Of a stretch of DNA of 54,122 bases, positions 6,466-14,176 are shown in pieces. The notes below the pieces were generated by a model. It made no database searches. It was given only the letters and a program-made list of their open reading frames with translations, and was not told the DNA's origin. Origin of the DNA: a virus; IMG/VR virus record IMGVR_UViG_3300036830_000174, positions 1-54,122 of that record; one strand, given 5' to 3'. The position numbers and the translations under genes are program-made. Within the stretch, counting starts at the first letter, position 1; the number at the start of each line of letters is the position of its first letter.

Positions 6466-6774
6466 ATGCAGACCGGCCGCGTCACCGTCCAGAGCGTCGG
6501 CGCGCCGACGCCGATCTACCCGCCGCCGGACACCGGCGACCAGGTCGCGCCGCAGCTCGAGGAGACGGGCCTCTACTTCCTGCGCGTGCAGAACCTCGGC
6601 GCGGTCGTCGTCGAACTGCTCGACGTCGCCGGCACGAAAGCGGGCGAAGGCTTCCCGCTGGCGGCCAAAGGCGAAACGTGGATGCTGGTCGGCGGCGAGG
6701 AGCACATCGAGGCGATCGCCGCCTCGAGCACAGCGGAAGTCGCGTTCACGCTGAGCCGCGCCAGCGCGATGTAG
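6466..6774 (+). CDS. unknown beta-rich protein
   Basis: The 102-residue product starts at ATG 6466, two bases after the previous stop (TAGTGATG). Nearly the whole sequence looks like beta strands (GLYFLRVQNLGAVVVELLDV, ETWMLVGGEEHIEAIAAS, AEVAFTLS), as in a small sandwich or jelly roll. Co-transcription from the 6276 late-type promoter and the fold impression suggest a structural or surface protein such as a capsid or tail decoration. This is inference only. Confidence 0.6.
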   Translation: MQTGRVTVQSVGAPTPIYPPPDTGDQVAPQLEETGLYFLRVQNLGAVVVELLDVAGTKAGEGFPLAAKGETWMLVGGEEHIEAIAASSTAEVAFTLSRASAM

Positions 6775-6830
6775 ACTCCGGCGTCCACCGGCCAAGGGAC
6801 ACCAGAAGACGTGGCGTGTGAGAGAGTGAG

Positions 6831-6917
6831 CCACCGGGGCTACGTCCGCTAGACGGGCAGACAGGAAGTGTCCTCCAGTCGCCCCGGTGGGGACATCTCA
6901 CGAGGTGTGAGGGTCCC
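6831..6917 (+). ncRNA. candidate structured RNA (three-way junction plus hairpin)
   Basis: The 190-bp gap 6775-6964 has no convincing coding frame but strong pairing. A perfect 10-bp stem CCACCGGGGC (6831-6840) / GCCCCGGTGG (6881-6890) encloses two small hairpins, GTCCG/CGGGC (6844-6858) and AGGA/TCCT (6863-6874). It is followed directly by a second stem, GGGAC/GTCCC (6890-6917), with an inner CTCAC/GTGAG. A TAnnnT (TAGACT, 6772-6777) lies about 55 bp upstream. It might be a small RNA, a terminator complex or a cis-regulator. It is not a tRNA. Strand is inferred from flanking genes. Confidence 0.4.
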
Positions 6918-6952
6918 AAATCCGCCGCCCGCAGAATGTCGGGGGAGCAAGT

Positions 6953-6964
6953 TACTATGCGCCG
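6953..6964 (+). promoter_or_regulatory. possible leaderless -10 element for the ParB-like gene
   Basis: TACTAT (6953-6958) is followed by 6 bp and ATG 6965. No GGTTTG-like box is present at the expected place. This -10 is the main reason for choosing 6965 over ATG 7144 as the start of the next gene. Confidence 0.4.
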
Positions 6965-7978
6965 ATGCCTGGCGTGGCGACAGCGGCGATGGAAGCGGCA
7001 GGGCTTGACGTTGCGGAGCACGAGCGCGTCGACGAGCCTTCGAGCTCGGCATCCTCCCAAGGTCGCGCTCGTGCTCCGCTGCCTCAACCTTCGACGCCGG
7101 CGACGTCTTCGCCTGCCGGCGGGCGCGATGTTGCACGCGACTCGATGCTCGTCACCGCGAAGCCGACGGCGAAGATCGTCCAGATGACGCCGGCGCGCGC
7201 TCGCACGATCCTCGAGGCGTGCAACTCGCATAACCGCAGTTGGGAAGACCGGCGCGTCGCGCAGTACGCGCAGGACATGCGCCGCGACGACTGGCTGTTC
7301 ACCGGCGAGGCGATCAAGGTCAGCCGGGAGGGCGTGCTGCTCGACGGCCAGCACCGGCTCTACGCCGTGCTCGACGCCGACATGACGGTGCCGCTGCTGC
7401 TCATCACCGGACTTGACCCGCGTGCGCAGGAGGTCATGGACCAGGGCAAGCCGCGGTCGCTCAGCGACGCGCTGCACTTGCGCGGCGAGCCGGACCCGAA
7501 CAACGTCGCTGCGGCGCTGCGCATGATTGCGCACTTCTACCGCGACGGCGCGCCCTTCCAGATGGGTCGCGCCGCCGGCATGAGCCACGGCTACGCGCTC
7601 CGCCTGTTTGACCGCGGCTCCAACCGAGAGGACCTGCACGCCGCGCTCAAGTTCGTGCGCAACCGGCGCAAGGGCCAGTGGATTTCTCTCTCGCAGATGG
7701 CGGCGCTGCACTTCCTGTTCAGCGCCGCCGACGAGCCGCGCGCGCTCGCGTTCACGGCCGGGCTGATGGAAGGCTCGAGCACCGTCACGGCGGTCCGCGA
7801 GCTGCGCTCGCACTTGATCGAGGAATACGACCGCTCGCAGACCGGCCAGCCGCGCCAGCACATCAAGACACGAACGGTCTACATCGTGCAGGCGTGGAAC
7901 GCGGCGCCGGGCAGCGTCCCGTCGTTCACCTGGCGGCAGGCCGACGGCTTCCCCGACATTCTCGGCATCTCCACATAG
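6965..7978 (+). CDS. ParB/Srx-fold-like protein
   Basis: The 337-residue product begins with about 60 low-complexity residues. The conserved part starts near residue 61 (MLVTAKPTAKIVQMTP, an alternative start at ATG 7144). It has NRSWEDRRVAQYAQDM, then VSREGVLLDGQHRLYAVLDA, then LDPRAQEVMDQGKPRSLSDAL. The LLDGQHRLYA core is the ParB/sulfiredoxin-type nucleotide-binding motif in phage ParB-like proteins. The C-terminal half is helical and ends in a Trp-containing tail. Family members may bind DNA or CTP, or cleave nucleic acid. No ParA gene is nearby, so plasmid-style partition is unproven. It lies upstream of the IclR regulator. Confidence 0.7.
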   Translation: MPGVATAAMEAAGLDVAEHERVDEPSSSASSQGRARAPLPQPSTPATSSPAGGRDVARDSMLVTAKPTAKIVQMTPARARTILEACNSHNRSWEDRRVAQYAQDMRRDDWLFTGEAIKVSREGVLLDGQHRLYAVLDADMTVPLLLITGLDPRAQEVMDQGKPRSLSDALHLRGEPDPNNVAAALRMIAHFYRDGAPFQMGRAAGMSHGYALRLFDRGSNREDLHAALKFVRNRRKGQWISLSQMAALHFLFSAADEPRALAFTAGLMEGSSTVTAVRELRSHLIEEYDRSQTGQPRQHIKTRTVYIVQAWNAAPGSVPSFTWRQADGFPDILGIST

Positions 7979-7998
7979 CCGAACGTCTCGGAGAGTGG

Positions 7999-8033
7999 TA
8001 CGCTCCTCCGCGTTACCCGATCCAACCTAGGAG
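7999..8033 (+). promoter_or_regulatory. early-type promoter with 5' GTTACCCGATC element (copy 2)
   Basis: TACGCT (7999-8004), 7 bp, GTTACCCGATCC (8012-8023), then AGGAG (8029-8033) ten bases before ATG 8044. The element, including the preceding CTCCGC, is nearly identical to copy 1 (2122-2140). It lies in the 65-bp gap after the ParB-like gene and would drive the IclR gene. Confidence 0.72.
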
Positions 8034-8043
8034 ACGATTGAAT

Positions 8044-8898
8044 ATGCCGGTAAAGACGCCCCCCCCCGTAAGGTCAGATGACGGCTGGTCAGTCCCGAGC
8101 CTGCGCGAGCCGCGTTACTCGCAGTCGCTCGAGCGTGGCCTCGCCATTCTCAGTTGCTTTACGCCCAAGCGGCCAGTGCTGGGCATCGCCGACATCGCCG
8201 ACGAGCTCGGCATGAGCCGCTCGACGACGCATCGCTACGTGATCACGCTGCTCGCGCTCGGCTACCTCGAGCAGGGCGCCTCGCGCAAGTACCGGCTTGG
8301 CCTCAAGGTGACGGACCTCGGCATGTCGGCACTGAACGCGACCGGCCTGCGCGAGCACGCCGACCCGCATCTCGAGGAGCTTCGCCGGCGCACGTCCTAC
8401 ACGGTCGGCATCGGTGTGCTGGAGGGACACGACCTGCTCGTCGTCCACCAGGCCGCGAGCTTCCGCCGCGGGATCAACTCGTCGCTGCGCACGGGCTCGC
8501 GCGCGCCGGCCTACGCCACCGCCGGCGGCAAGATGCTGATGGCGCATCTGCCCGACCATGAGCGCGCCGAGATGCTGCGCGCGATGAAGCCGAAGCGCCA
8601 CGGCCCGAACACGATCCTCGGCAAGAAATCACTCGCCGACGAGCTCGACGGGCTGCGCGACGAGAGCGTCGCCGTGGACGACGAAGAGCACGCCGAGGGC
8701 GTCCTGATGCTCGCCGCGCCGGTGCGCAACGAGGCGCGCGTCGTGGTCGCGGCGATCGACGTCGTCGTGCCGTCCTCGGCGATGAGCGTCGGCAGCCTCG
8801 TGGACGCGCTGGGCCCGCACGTGATCGCGACCGCCGACAACGTCTCGGCTCGGCTCGGCTTCCGCCGTGACGACGAGACAGCCGAGACGTCCGCATGA
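8044..8898 (+). CDS. IclR-family transcriptional regulator
   Basis: The 284-residue product has the full family length. A short tail is followed by SLERGLAILSCFTPKRPVLG and the winged helix-turn-helix IADIADELGMSRSTTHRYV, then the wing ending RKYRLGLKVTDLG (about residues 20-90). The C-terminal ligand-binding GAF-like domain follows (GIGVLEGHDLLVVHQAAS, then TAGGKMLMAHLP; about 105-270). IclR proteins are usually chromosomal regulators of metabolism and are uncommon in phages. Here the gene has the early-type promoter and sits among phage genes with a 4-bp overlap downstream, so it looks integrated into phage control, perhaps as a repressor or a sensor of host metabolism. Effector and operator are unknown. 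Confidence 0.88.
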   Translation: MPVKTPPPVRSDDGWSVPSLREPRYSQSLERGLAILSCFTPKRPVLGIADIADELGMSRSTTHRYVITLLALGYLEQGASRKYRLGLKVTDLGMSALNATGLREHADPHLEELRRRTSYTVGIGVLEGHDLLVVHQAASFRRGINSSLRTGSRAPAYATAGGKMLMAHLPDHERAEMLRAMKPKRHGPNTILGKKSLADELDGLRDESVAVDDEEHAEGVLMLAAPVRNEARVVVAAIDVVVPSSAMSVGSLVDALGPHVIATADNVSARLGFRRDDETAETSA

Positions 8899-9266
8899 GC
8901 GTCTCGGCGATCGTCCCCGCCGTCTGCGTCGTGCTCGCCTTCGCCTACGTGCTGAGGACCTACGTGCTGACGCGTCGCAGCGACCAGAAGGAGACGCCGG
9001 CGCGCGTCGTCCGCCACGTGCCGATGACCGAACGCGAGCTCGCGCGCCTGCGCTGGCCGTGGGAGGTTGACGAGCGCGAACTCGGCTGGGCGCCCGTGCG
9101 CGTCTCGTCGCTCGCCGAGTTCGAGGCGCTGTTCGCTGCGCCGCGCGAGACGACGAAGGAACGCGAGTTCCGCGGGCGCGTCGAACGCAAGCAGTCGATG
9201 TTCGCCGAGGCGTGGGGCGACGTGCTCCGCGTCGCCGACTCGATGGTGCCGGGAGGTGTTCGCTGA
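8895..9266 (+). CDS. membrane-anchored unknown protein
   Basis: The 123-residue product starts at ATG 8895 (ATGA overlap with the IclR gene). Residues 4-24 are a hydrophobic anchor (AIVPAVCVVLAFAYVLRTYV) with a following Arg-rich cytoplasmic-type segment. The rest is soluble and charged, with a WPWEVDERELGW motif. Function unknown; coupling to IclR suggests shared expression. Confidence 0.6.
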   Translation: MSVSAIVPAVCVVLAFAYVLRTYVLTRRSDQKETPARVVRHVPMTERELARLRWPWEVDERELGWAPVRVSSLAEFEALFAAPRETTKEREFRGRVERKQSMFAEAWGDVLRVADSMVPGGVR

Positions 9267-9499
9267 TGGCCGGCCTGGACATGGCAGCCGCTGGGCGCGC
9301 GGCCGCCGAGAGCATGGAGGCGATCGAAGACCCGGCTGTGCAGGAGGCGCTCAGTCTGCTCGCCGAGGCGCAGGTCATGGCGATGCTCGCGCTGCTGCGC
9401 AAGGGCCTCAAGCCCGAGGCCGTCGCGTCGTATCTCGGCGGGCAGATGGCGGCGACGCAGTTCACGGTGCTGGCTCCCCACGCGACGCGCGACTCGTGA
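9266..9499 (+). CDS. small helical protein, unknown
   Basis: The 77-residue product starts at ATG 9266, overlapping the previous stop by one base (TGATG). It is helical throughout (AAAGRAAAESMEAIEDPAVQ, ALSLLAEAQVMAMLALLRKG), ending in SYLGGQMAATQF. It may be a small oligomer. No family is recognised. Confidence 0.58.
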   Translation: MAGLDMAAAGRAAAESMEAIEDPAVQEALSLLAEAQVMAMLALLRKGLKPEAVASYLGGQMAATQFTVLAPHATRDS

Positions 9500-9858
9500 T
9501 GCAGGACGAGCTCAGACGGTTCGCGCGCCGCGTCGCCGAGCAGTTGCGCAGCCCGCCGACGATCGACACGCGCTCGCCGGAGAAACGGCTCATCGACGCG
9601 GCGCTCGAGCACATACGCGACCACTACGGCGAGGCGCTCGCTGCGCGTGCACGCCGGGCCCGCGACGAATACCGCCGCGCGCACCCGCGCGAACGCCCGA
9701 CGGCGGCTGACCTGCACCGTGCCAGCCAAGCCGCCGAGCGCCGCACGCAGGACATCGAGGTCGGCGACGTCGGCTTCTTCGGCGACACGAGCGAGTGGCG
9801 CGTCAAGGAGTCGCGCGCCGCCGGCGAGGGGCGCTATGTGCTTGTGGTCGAGCGATGA
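9499..9858 (+). CDS. unknown basic helical protein
   Basis: The 119-residue product starts at ATG 9499, overlapping the previous stop by one base. Two thirds is Arg/Ala-rich helix (DELRRFARRVAEQLR, YGEALAARARRARDEYRR), then a short beta-like end (DVGFFGDTSEWRVKES). It may bind nucleic acid, but no specific motif is seen. Confidence 0.55.
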   Translation: MQDELRRFARRVAEQLRSPPTIDTRSPEKRLIDAALEHIRDHYGEALAARARRARDEYRRAHPRERPTAADLHRASQAAERRTQDIEVGDVGFFGDTSEWRVKESRAAGEGRYVLVVER

Positions 9859-10043
9859 AGGTCTACATCGTGGAGGTTGGCGTCCACGCCGAACGCGACA
9901 TCGCCGGGGTCTATCCGTCGAGCGACGCGGCCATGCGTGCCTATCCCCGCGAAGCCTGGCGGAATGTGGGCGAGGACGAATGGAATAACGTCCGCAACAC
10001 GGGTGACGCGCTATCGATCACCGGCTACACGGTCGAGCGATGA
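9855..10043 (+). CDS. small unknown protein, DUF7336-like
   Basis: The 62-residue product starts at ATG 9855 (ATGA overlap). The pattern MKVYIVEVGVHAERDIAGVY, then SSDAAMRAYP and a final ITGYTVER strand, resembles the DUF7336 type of small phage protein (a strand, an 'igvy-s-A' turn and helix, and a closing strand). The name is a weak assignment and the function is unknown. Confidence 0.5.
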   Translation: MKVYIVEVGVHAERDIAGVYPSSDAAMRAYPREAWRNVGEDEWNNVRNTGDALSITGYTVER

Positions 10044-10312
10044 GCGTGCGCCTCGCCGTCGCCGATGTCGCGCGGGAGTTGACCACGGGTGGCCGTGTTC
10101 GGACGTCGGACGGCCGCGTGATCGGCACGCGCTGGCTCGGCCGCCGGATGGTCGAGCACTGGCACGCCGGGGCCGACGTGATCGAGCCGCCGGACGTCCT
10201 CGACTTCGCCGAGGTGCGCATCGCCTCGTCGCCGTTCCTCGACGAGCTCCACAAAGCATGGCCGCGCGCGAGCATCGAGAACGACGCCGGTCGCCTGCGC
10301 GGCACCATATGA
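10040..10312 (+). CDS. small unknown protein
   Basis: The 90-residue product starts at ATG 10040 (ATGA overlap). A small beta unit is suggested by GGRVRTSDGRVIGTRWLGRR. A helical end follows (FLDELHKAWPRASIEN). No family is recognised. Confidence 0.55.
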   Translation: MSVRLAVADVARELTTGGRVRTSDGRVIGTRWLGRRMVEHWHAGADVIEPPDVLDFAEVRIASSPFLDELHKAWPRASIENDAGRLRGTI

Positions 10313-10458
10313 GTCTGCGCGTCATCGAAGCGACCTACAGCTCACGCTGCGGACTCTGTGATGACGTGATCAAGGACGGCGACGACATCGTCCAACTGTC
10401 CGGCGAGTGGGTGCACGCGGATTGCGCCGAGGACGAGGGCGCCGAGGTCGATCGGTGA
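10309..10458 (+). CDS. mini zinc-finger protein
   Basis: The 49-residue product starts at ATG 10309 (ATGA overlap). It contains SSRCGLCDDVIKDGDDIVQL and GEWVHADC, a C-x2-C ... H-x2-C arrangement like the small PARP-type zinc fingers widespread in actinophages. It probably binds one zinc ion and may bind nucleic acid or a protein partner. Confidence 0.6.
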   Translation: MSLRVIEATYSSRCGLCDDVIKDGDDIVQLSGEWVHADCAEDEGAEVDR

Positions 10459-10715
10459 GCCGCGGATCGGGCCCGTGGTACGAGGTCACGATCAACGCGC
10501 ACGACGTGCCGCCGCGCTACCGGATCGAGGCGCAGACGCATCAACTGCCCGCGCACAGCGAGAAGGCCGCGCGCGCAGCGGCGTGCCGGCGCGCGCATAT
10601 CGCGACGCGGATGCCGCCGTGGAAGCCCTACCTGCGCGTCACCTACCGGCACTCGAGCGCGCGCATCCTGCAGGTCAAGACCGACTGGAAGGGCGACGTG
10701 ACGCTGCCGAGCTAG
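10455..10715 (+). CDS. small basic protein, unknown
   Basis: The 86-residue product starts at GTG 10455 (GTGA overlap). It has a strand (WYEVTINAHDVPPRYRIEAQ), a His/Ala helix (AHSEKAARAAACRRAH) and a terminal strand, like a small RNA- or DNA-binding domain. Its TAG stop (10713-10715) lies in the palindrome CTAG shared with the stop of the converging minus-strand gene. Confidence 0.58.
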   Translation: MSRGSGPWYEVTINAHDVPPRYRIEAQTHQLPAHSEKAARAAACRRAHIATRMPPWKPYLRVTYRHSSARILQVKTDWKGDVTLPS

Positions 10716-10969
10716 TCGCCGAACGCGGGATGCTCGTAGTGCCGCTTGTGCCTGCGACAGACCGGATGGCCGTGCGCAGGGTCGGCGTGGCCCTTGCGCC
10801 AGCAGCCCTTCTCGATGCAGTTGATGTGGTGCCACCACGCGATGATGCCGACGACGAGCGTCACCTCACCGAAGTCCGAGCCGATCCCCGACCAGAACTG
10901 GTAGCCGTCGTTGTGCAGCGGGTCGAGCGGTGTCTTGAGCGCGACCAGGACGGAGAGCAGGAGGTGCAT
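10712..10969 (-). CDS. minus-strand small membrane protein with Cys/His tail
   Basis: The 85-residue product has a hydrophobic segment around residues 33-46 (EVTLVVGIIAWWHHINC) followed by CIEKGCWRKGHADPAHGHPVC (given in two parts: C-x4-C and H...C) and RRHKRHYEH. This C-W-R-x-G-H ... C-x2-H pattern is common in small actinophage proteins and suggests metal binding at a membrane. It is one of only two minus-strand genes here, converges on the upstream gene, and diverges from 11049. It may be expressed at a different time, such as in lysogeny. Its promoter is not clear. Confidence 0.72.
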   Translation of the reverse strand: MHLLLSVLVALKTPLDPLHNDGYQFWSGIGSDFGEVTLVVGIIAWWHHINCIEKGCWRKGHADPAHGHPVCRRHKRHYEHPAFGD

Positions 10970-11018
10970 CGCTGCGCGCGATGTTGGCGCGCGCGCCGGA
11001 CGCGACTGCGCGCTGACC

Positions 11019-11048
11019 TATCCTGCGAGACGTGACTCGGAGCGGGAG
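11019..11048 (+). promoter_or_regulatory. possible promoter before 11049
   Basis: TATCCT (11019-11024) lies 24 bp before ATG 11049, after a GC-rich region containing the 12-bp palindrome GGCGCGCGCGCC (10985-10996). GGAGCGGGAG just before the ATG can serve as ribosome-binding site. No GGTTTG-like box or GTTACCCGATC element is present. Confidence 0.35.
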
Positions 11049-11528
11049 ATGAGCAGCGTCGCCGCGGATCCGCGCGCCGAACTCGAGCGGCTCGTGGCGC
11101 AGGGCTGCCAATGCCCGCACGGTCGACTCGTCCACGGCGCGACGCTGCTCGACGGCAAGGTCATCTGCGGCGTGATGGAGGCCGACCACGCGCGCGCCGA
11201 TCGCATCCTCGAGGGCGCGCCGATCGGCGTCGTGCTCTCGATGCATGAGGACCCCTCGATGGTGTTCGGCTTCTGCCTCGGCGACGACGCGCCGGCCACG
11301 AACGCGGACGAACAACGTGGCGGCCGGATCCCGCGTCACTACACCGCCTGCCCGATCTACGCCGCGGACAAGGACATCGAGGAAGCGAGCAAGCGCCTGT
11401 TCGGCGAGCTGGCGACAGGAGACGACCGCCTGCCGCAGAATGAGCACGGTGAACCGATCCTGCAGGAGGAACCCGTGACCGATGACGAGTTCGCATGGCT
11501 AAAAAATCCTGATGCGGTGCTGCAATGA
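11049..11528 (+). CDS. unknown protein
   Basis: The 159-residue product starts at ATG 11049. The N-terminal part has QGCQCPHGRLVHGATLLDGK and CGVMEADHARADRIL, with Cys/His spacing that could bind metal. The C-terminal half is acidic and helical (DKDIEEASKRLFGELATGDD) and ends with a DDEFAWLKNPDAVLQ segment. It opens the cluster leading into the portal gene; function unknown. Confidence 0.58.
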   Translation: MSSVAADPRAELERLVAQGCQCPHGRLVHGATLLDGKVICGVMEADHARADRILEGAPIGVVLSMHEDPSMVFGFCLGDDAPATNADEQRGGRIPRHYTACPIYAADKDIEEASKRLFGELATGDDRLPQNEHGEPILQEEPVTDDEFAWLKNPDAVLQ

Positions 11529-11662
11529 TCCGCATTGGTGACGTGATGGTTCTGCGTGCATCAAGCCGCGAGTACGGACCCCGCGACTCGTTGTACATGA
11601 TCGTGCGCGACTTCCGGCGAGTCCTGCTGCGCTTCAAGCTACCGGGCTTTCTACACCGATGA
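11525..11662 (+). CDS. short basic protein, unknown
   Basis: A 45-codon gene starts at ATG 11525 (ATGA overlap) and ends at TGA 11660-11662, which overlaps the next ATG in the same way. The product (MIRIGDVMVLRASSREYGPR, then DSLYMIVRDFRRVLLRF) looks like a small beta barrel. Start and stop overlaps on both sides support it as a real gene despite its size. Confidence 0.55.
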   Translation: MIRIGDVMVLRASSREYGPRDSLYMIVRDFRRVLLRFKLPGFLHR

Positions 11663-11976
11663 TCCTCGCGTCGGTCACGGAACAGGTACTCGTCGTCACG
11701 GTGCCATCTGTTATCGGCTCGCTCATCGCTGGGGCCTGCGCGGTGTGGGCAGCAAAAATCGGACTCGCTAACCGTGCGAGCCTGCACGAGGTCAAGCGCA
11801 AAGTGACGACGCCCGGTAAGGGCACGCTCGGCCAGAAGCTGCAGGCGGTCGCCGAGGTGCCGCGCTACGGCAAGCCCTCGCCAGCGATCGCCGTCGAAGC
11901 CGACGTGCGTGCGCGTCGCGACGGGCTAGACGCGCCGCCGCAGCCGCTCGCCGACCGGGACCTGCCGCATGGCTAG
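11659..11976 (+). CDS. small membrane protein before the portal gene
   Basis: The 105-residue product starts at ATG 11659 (ATGA overlap). Residues 5-33 are a hydrophobic segment (VLVVTVPSVIGSLIAGACAV), then a basic stretch (HEVKRKVTTPGKGTLGQKL). Small actinophage proteins with one segment followed by a HEV/NSxxH-type tail are sometimes annotated as holins or membrane proteins. A better holin candidate lies at 46554. It overlaps the portal gene by 8 bp. Confidence 0.55.
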   Translation: MILASVTEQVLVVTVPSVIGSLIAGACAVWAAKIGLANRASLHEVKRKVTTPGKGTLGQKLQAVAEVPRYGKPSPAIAVEADVRARRDGLDAPPQPLADRDLPHG

Positions 11977-14176
11977 GTCCTCGGTCAAAGACCGCGTCGT
12001 CTCCCGCGTTCGCGAGACCGTCGAGGACTACACCGGCGTCACCGTCGCCGACGTCAAAGAGGTCGGCGCGCTGCGCGAGAGTGCCGTGCAGTTGGAGATG
12101 TGGCGGGAGGAGGCGATGGAGCTCGCGTACTGGGCGATGGACTACTTCTCCGGGCGCCCGCAGGAGATGCGCCCCGAGCGACGCAACCGCTTGGCGCAGC
12201 GCTCGCGCATCGCGCAGATGCAGGACCCGCTCGCCGGCGCTGAGGCGCAGCTGCTCGCGAACTTCTCCTTCGGCCGCGGCATCGGACGCCCGCAGGCGAT
12301 TCATCCCGCCGTGCAGGCCGTGATCGACGAGGCGTGGGAGAACCCCGTCAACCTCGAGAAGCTCACGAGCTACGAGGCGCAGCGCCATCGCTCGAACGAG
12401 ATGATCGCGCAGGCGAACCTCTACCCGACCGCGTTCGTGCGCAACGGCAAGGTCCGCGTCGGCTTCCTCGACGCCGACCAGGTCCCGCACATCGTCTGCG
12501 ACCCCGAGGACGACGAGCGCCCGCTGTGGTTCGTGACGCGCAAGTACGAAGTCGGCTGGGACTTCGAGAGCGATCGCCCACTCGCGGCCTCGGCGATGGG
12601 CGGCAAGGGCGGCAGCTTCATGACGCCGCAGATCGTCTACTACCCGCACTGGCAGAACGTCACCGACGCGATGCGCGAGCGCGTCAAGAACGGTGAGGAA
12701 GAGCTAGAGCTCCCGCCGGCGAAGAAGATCGGCGGCGGCTACGTCGCGCACTTCCGCATCAACCGGATCGGCCGCACGCAGTACGGGACGCCGCCGTGGG
12801 CCCGGACGCTGCGCTTCTACTCGGCGATGAACTCGCTGACCGAGGCGCACGTCGCGATGGCGCAGGCGCGCAGCTCGTTCATCGCCAAGCGCGTGAGCAA
12901 AGGCACGCCCGAGCAGATTCAGCGGATGGCGAACTCGATGCTGAGCATGGGCGGCGAGATAGGCGCCGCCCGCTTCGGCGAGAACCCCGGCATGATGGAC
13001 GGCCCGACCGGCTTCGGCGGCGGCTTCGGACCGGAGGCAGGCTTCGACCCGCGCTTCTCACCGCCGATGGCTGGCTCGGTCTGGCACGAGAACGAGTCCT
13101 CGACGCTCACGAGCCTGCAACTGAGCAGCGGTGCCAGCGAAGCCGAGCAGAGCGCGCAGGTCGTGCGCGCGCCGATCGCCGGCGCGGCGCAGTTCGGCCA
13201 GCACTACTTCGGCGACGCGAGCAACGGCAACCTCGCGTCGAACACCTCCCTCGAGCTGCCCGCGCTGATGAACGTGCAGGCGTGGCAGCAGACCTTCGAG
13301 GACCTGCTGCGGTGGTTCACCGACATGGCGATCGAGGCGGCCGTGCGCAACGGCGACCTCGGCGGCCAGGCGACGCCCGACGAAGACGAAGAAGACGACA
13401 TTCGCTTCGAGGTGCCCGACATCTCAGACCCGTCGCTCGCCGAGGGCGAGGACGCCAAGGACCCCGAACAGGTCCTGCGCGAGTGGGAGGACGAGACCTA
13501 CCGGCGCACGCGAGCTCGGCTGCGCGCCGGCGAGCGCCGCAAGATGCCGCTGCACACGCTGCGACTGCGCGAGGACCAGCAGGAGATTGAACGGCGCACG
13601 GGCATCGACCTCTCCTACACGTTCACGATGCCCTATCCCGGCCGGCGCAACCTGCCCGACGTGCTCGCCGCAGTGAACACGGTCGCGCTGAGCTATGACC
13701 CGATGGGCCAGAACATTCCGCTGCGCCGCTCCCTGCTGTTGTTCCTCGCCTCGCAGGGCCTCGAAGTGGACGACCCCGCACGTTGGGTTGACGAGGTGCT
13801 GCCGAAGAACACGAAACCACCGCCGATGATGCCCGGCGCACCTCCCGGCGTCGCTGCGCAGGCACTCGCCCCACAGCTGCGGCCCGAGCGACAGATCGGC
13901 GACCCTAAAAAGGATGCGTCGCAGTCCTTCAACGCGCTCGGCCGGATGAGTCCGAACGACGAGATGGGCGAGGCGATGGTCTACGCGCTCGGAGGGCCCG
14001 CCGGCGTCGAACGCCTGCGCGAGTCCTACGCCATGCAGCAGGTCGGTGCCGCGCTCGCGCGTCTCAGCGAGAACCGCTGGGACCAGCCGGCCGTCGATCG
14101 CGCGGTCGAGGATCTTCTCGCGCCGGCGGCTACGCCCGCGAACGGGAACGGGGCTAGTGGCGGCTCCGGCGAGTAG
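11969..14176 (+). CDS. portal protein
   Basis: This 735-residue protein should form the dodecameric portal ring at the capsid vertex through which DNA is packaged and exits. Size and order (immediately before MuF, protease, decoration and capsid genes) fit. Typical phage-portal features include the N-terminal ANFSFGRGIGRPQAIHPAVQ, a central GYVAHFRINRIGRTQYGTP, and HYFGDASNGNLASNTSLELP with the following helices, seen in portals of large actinophages. A Gly/Phe/Met-rich insertion (about residues 320-375) is probably a loop or tunnel-region elaboration. The C-terminus is Pro-rich, then helical. It overlaps the next gene by 20 bp. No large terminase is found upstream. Confidence 0.88.
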   Translation: MARSSVKDRVVSRVRETVEDYTGVTVADVKEVGALRESAVQLEMWREEAMELAYWAMDYFSGRPQEMRPERRNRLAQRSRIAQMQDPLAGAEAQLLANFSFGRGIGRPQAIHPAVQAVIDEAWENPVNLEKLTSYEAQRHRSNEMIAQANLYPTAFVRNGKVRVGFLDADQVPHIVCDPEDDERPLWFVTRKYEVGWDFESDRPLAASAMGGKGGSFMTPQIVYYPHWQNVTDAMRERVKNGEEELELPPAKKIGGGYVAHFRINRIGRTQYGTPPWARTLRFYSAMNSLTEAHVAMAQARSSFIAKRVSKGTPEQIQRMANSMLSMGGEIGAARFGENPGMMDGPTGFGGGFGPEAGFDPRFSPPMAGSVWHENESSTLTSLQLSSGASEAEQSAQVVRAPIAGAAQFGQHYFGDASNGNLASNTSLELPALMNVQAWQQTFEDLLRWFTDMAIEAAVRNGDLGGQATPDEDEEDDIRFEVPDISDPSLAEGEDAKDPEQVLREWEDETYRRTRARLRAGERRKMPLHTLRLREDQQEIERRTGIDLSYTFTMPYPGRRNLPDVLAAVNTVALSYDPMGQNIPLRRSLLLFLASQGLEVDDPARWVDEVLPKNTKPPPMMPGAPPGVAAQALAPQLRPERQIGDPKKDASQSFNALGRMSPNDEMGEAMVYALGGPAGVERLRESYAMQQVGAALARLSENRWDQPAVDRAVEDLLAPAATPANGNGASGGSGE

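Noticed and set aside
6831-6917. tRNA or tmRNA reading of the structured region
   Set aside because: The outer stem has ten pairs, there are only two inner arms, and no T-loop consensus or CCA end is present.
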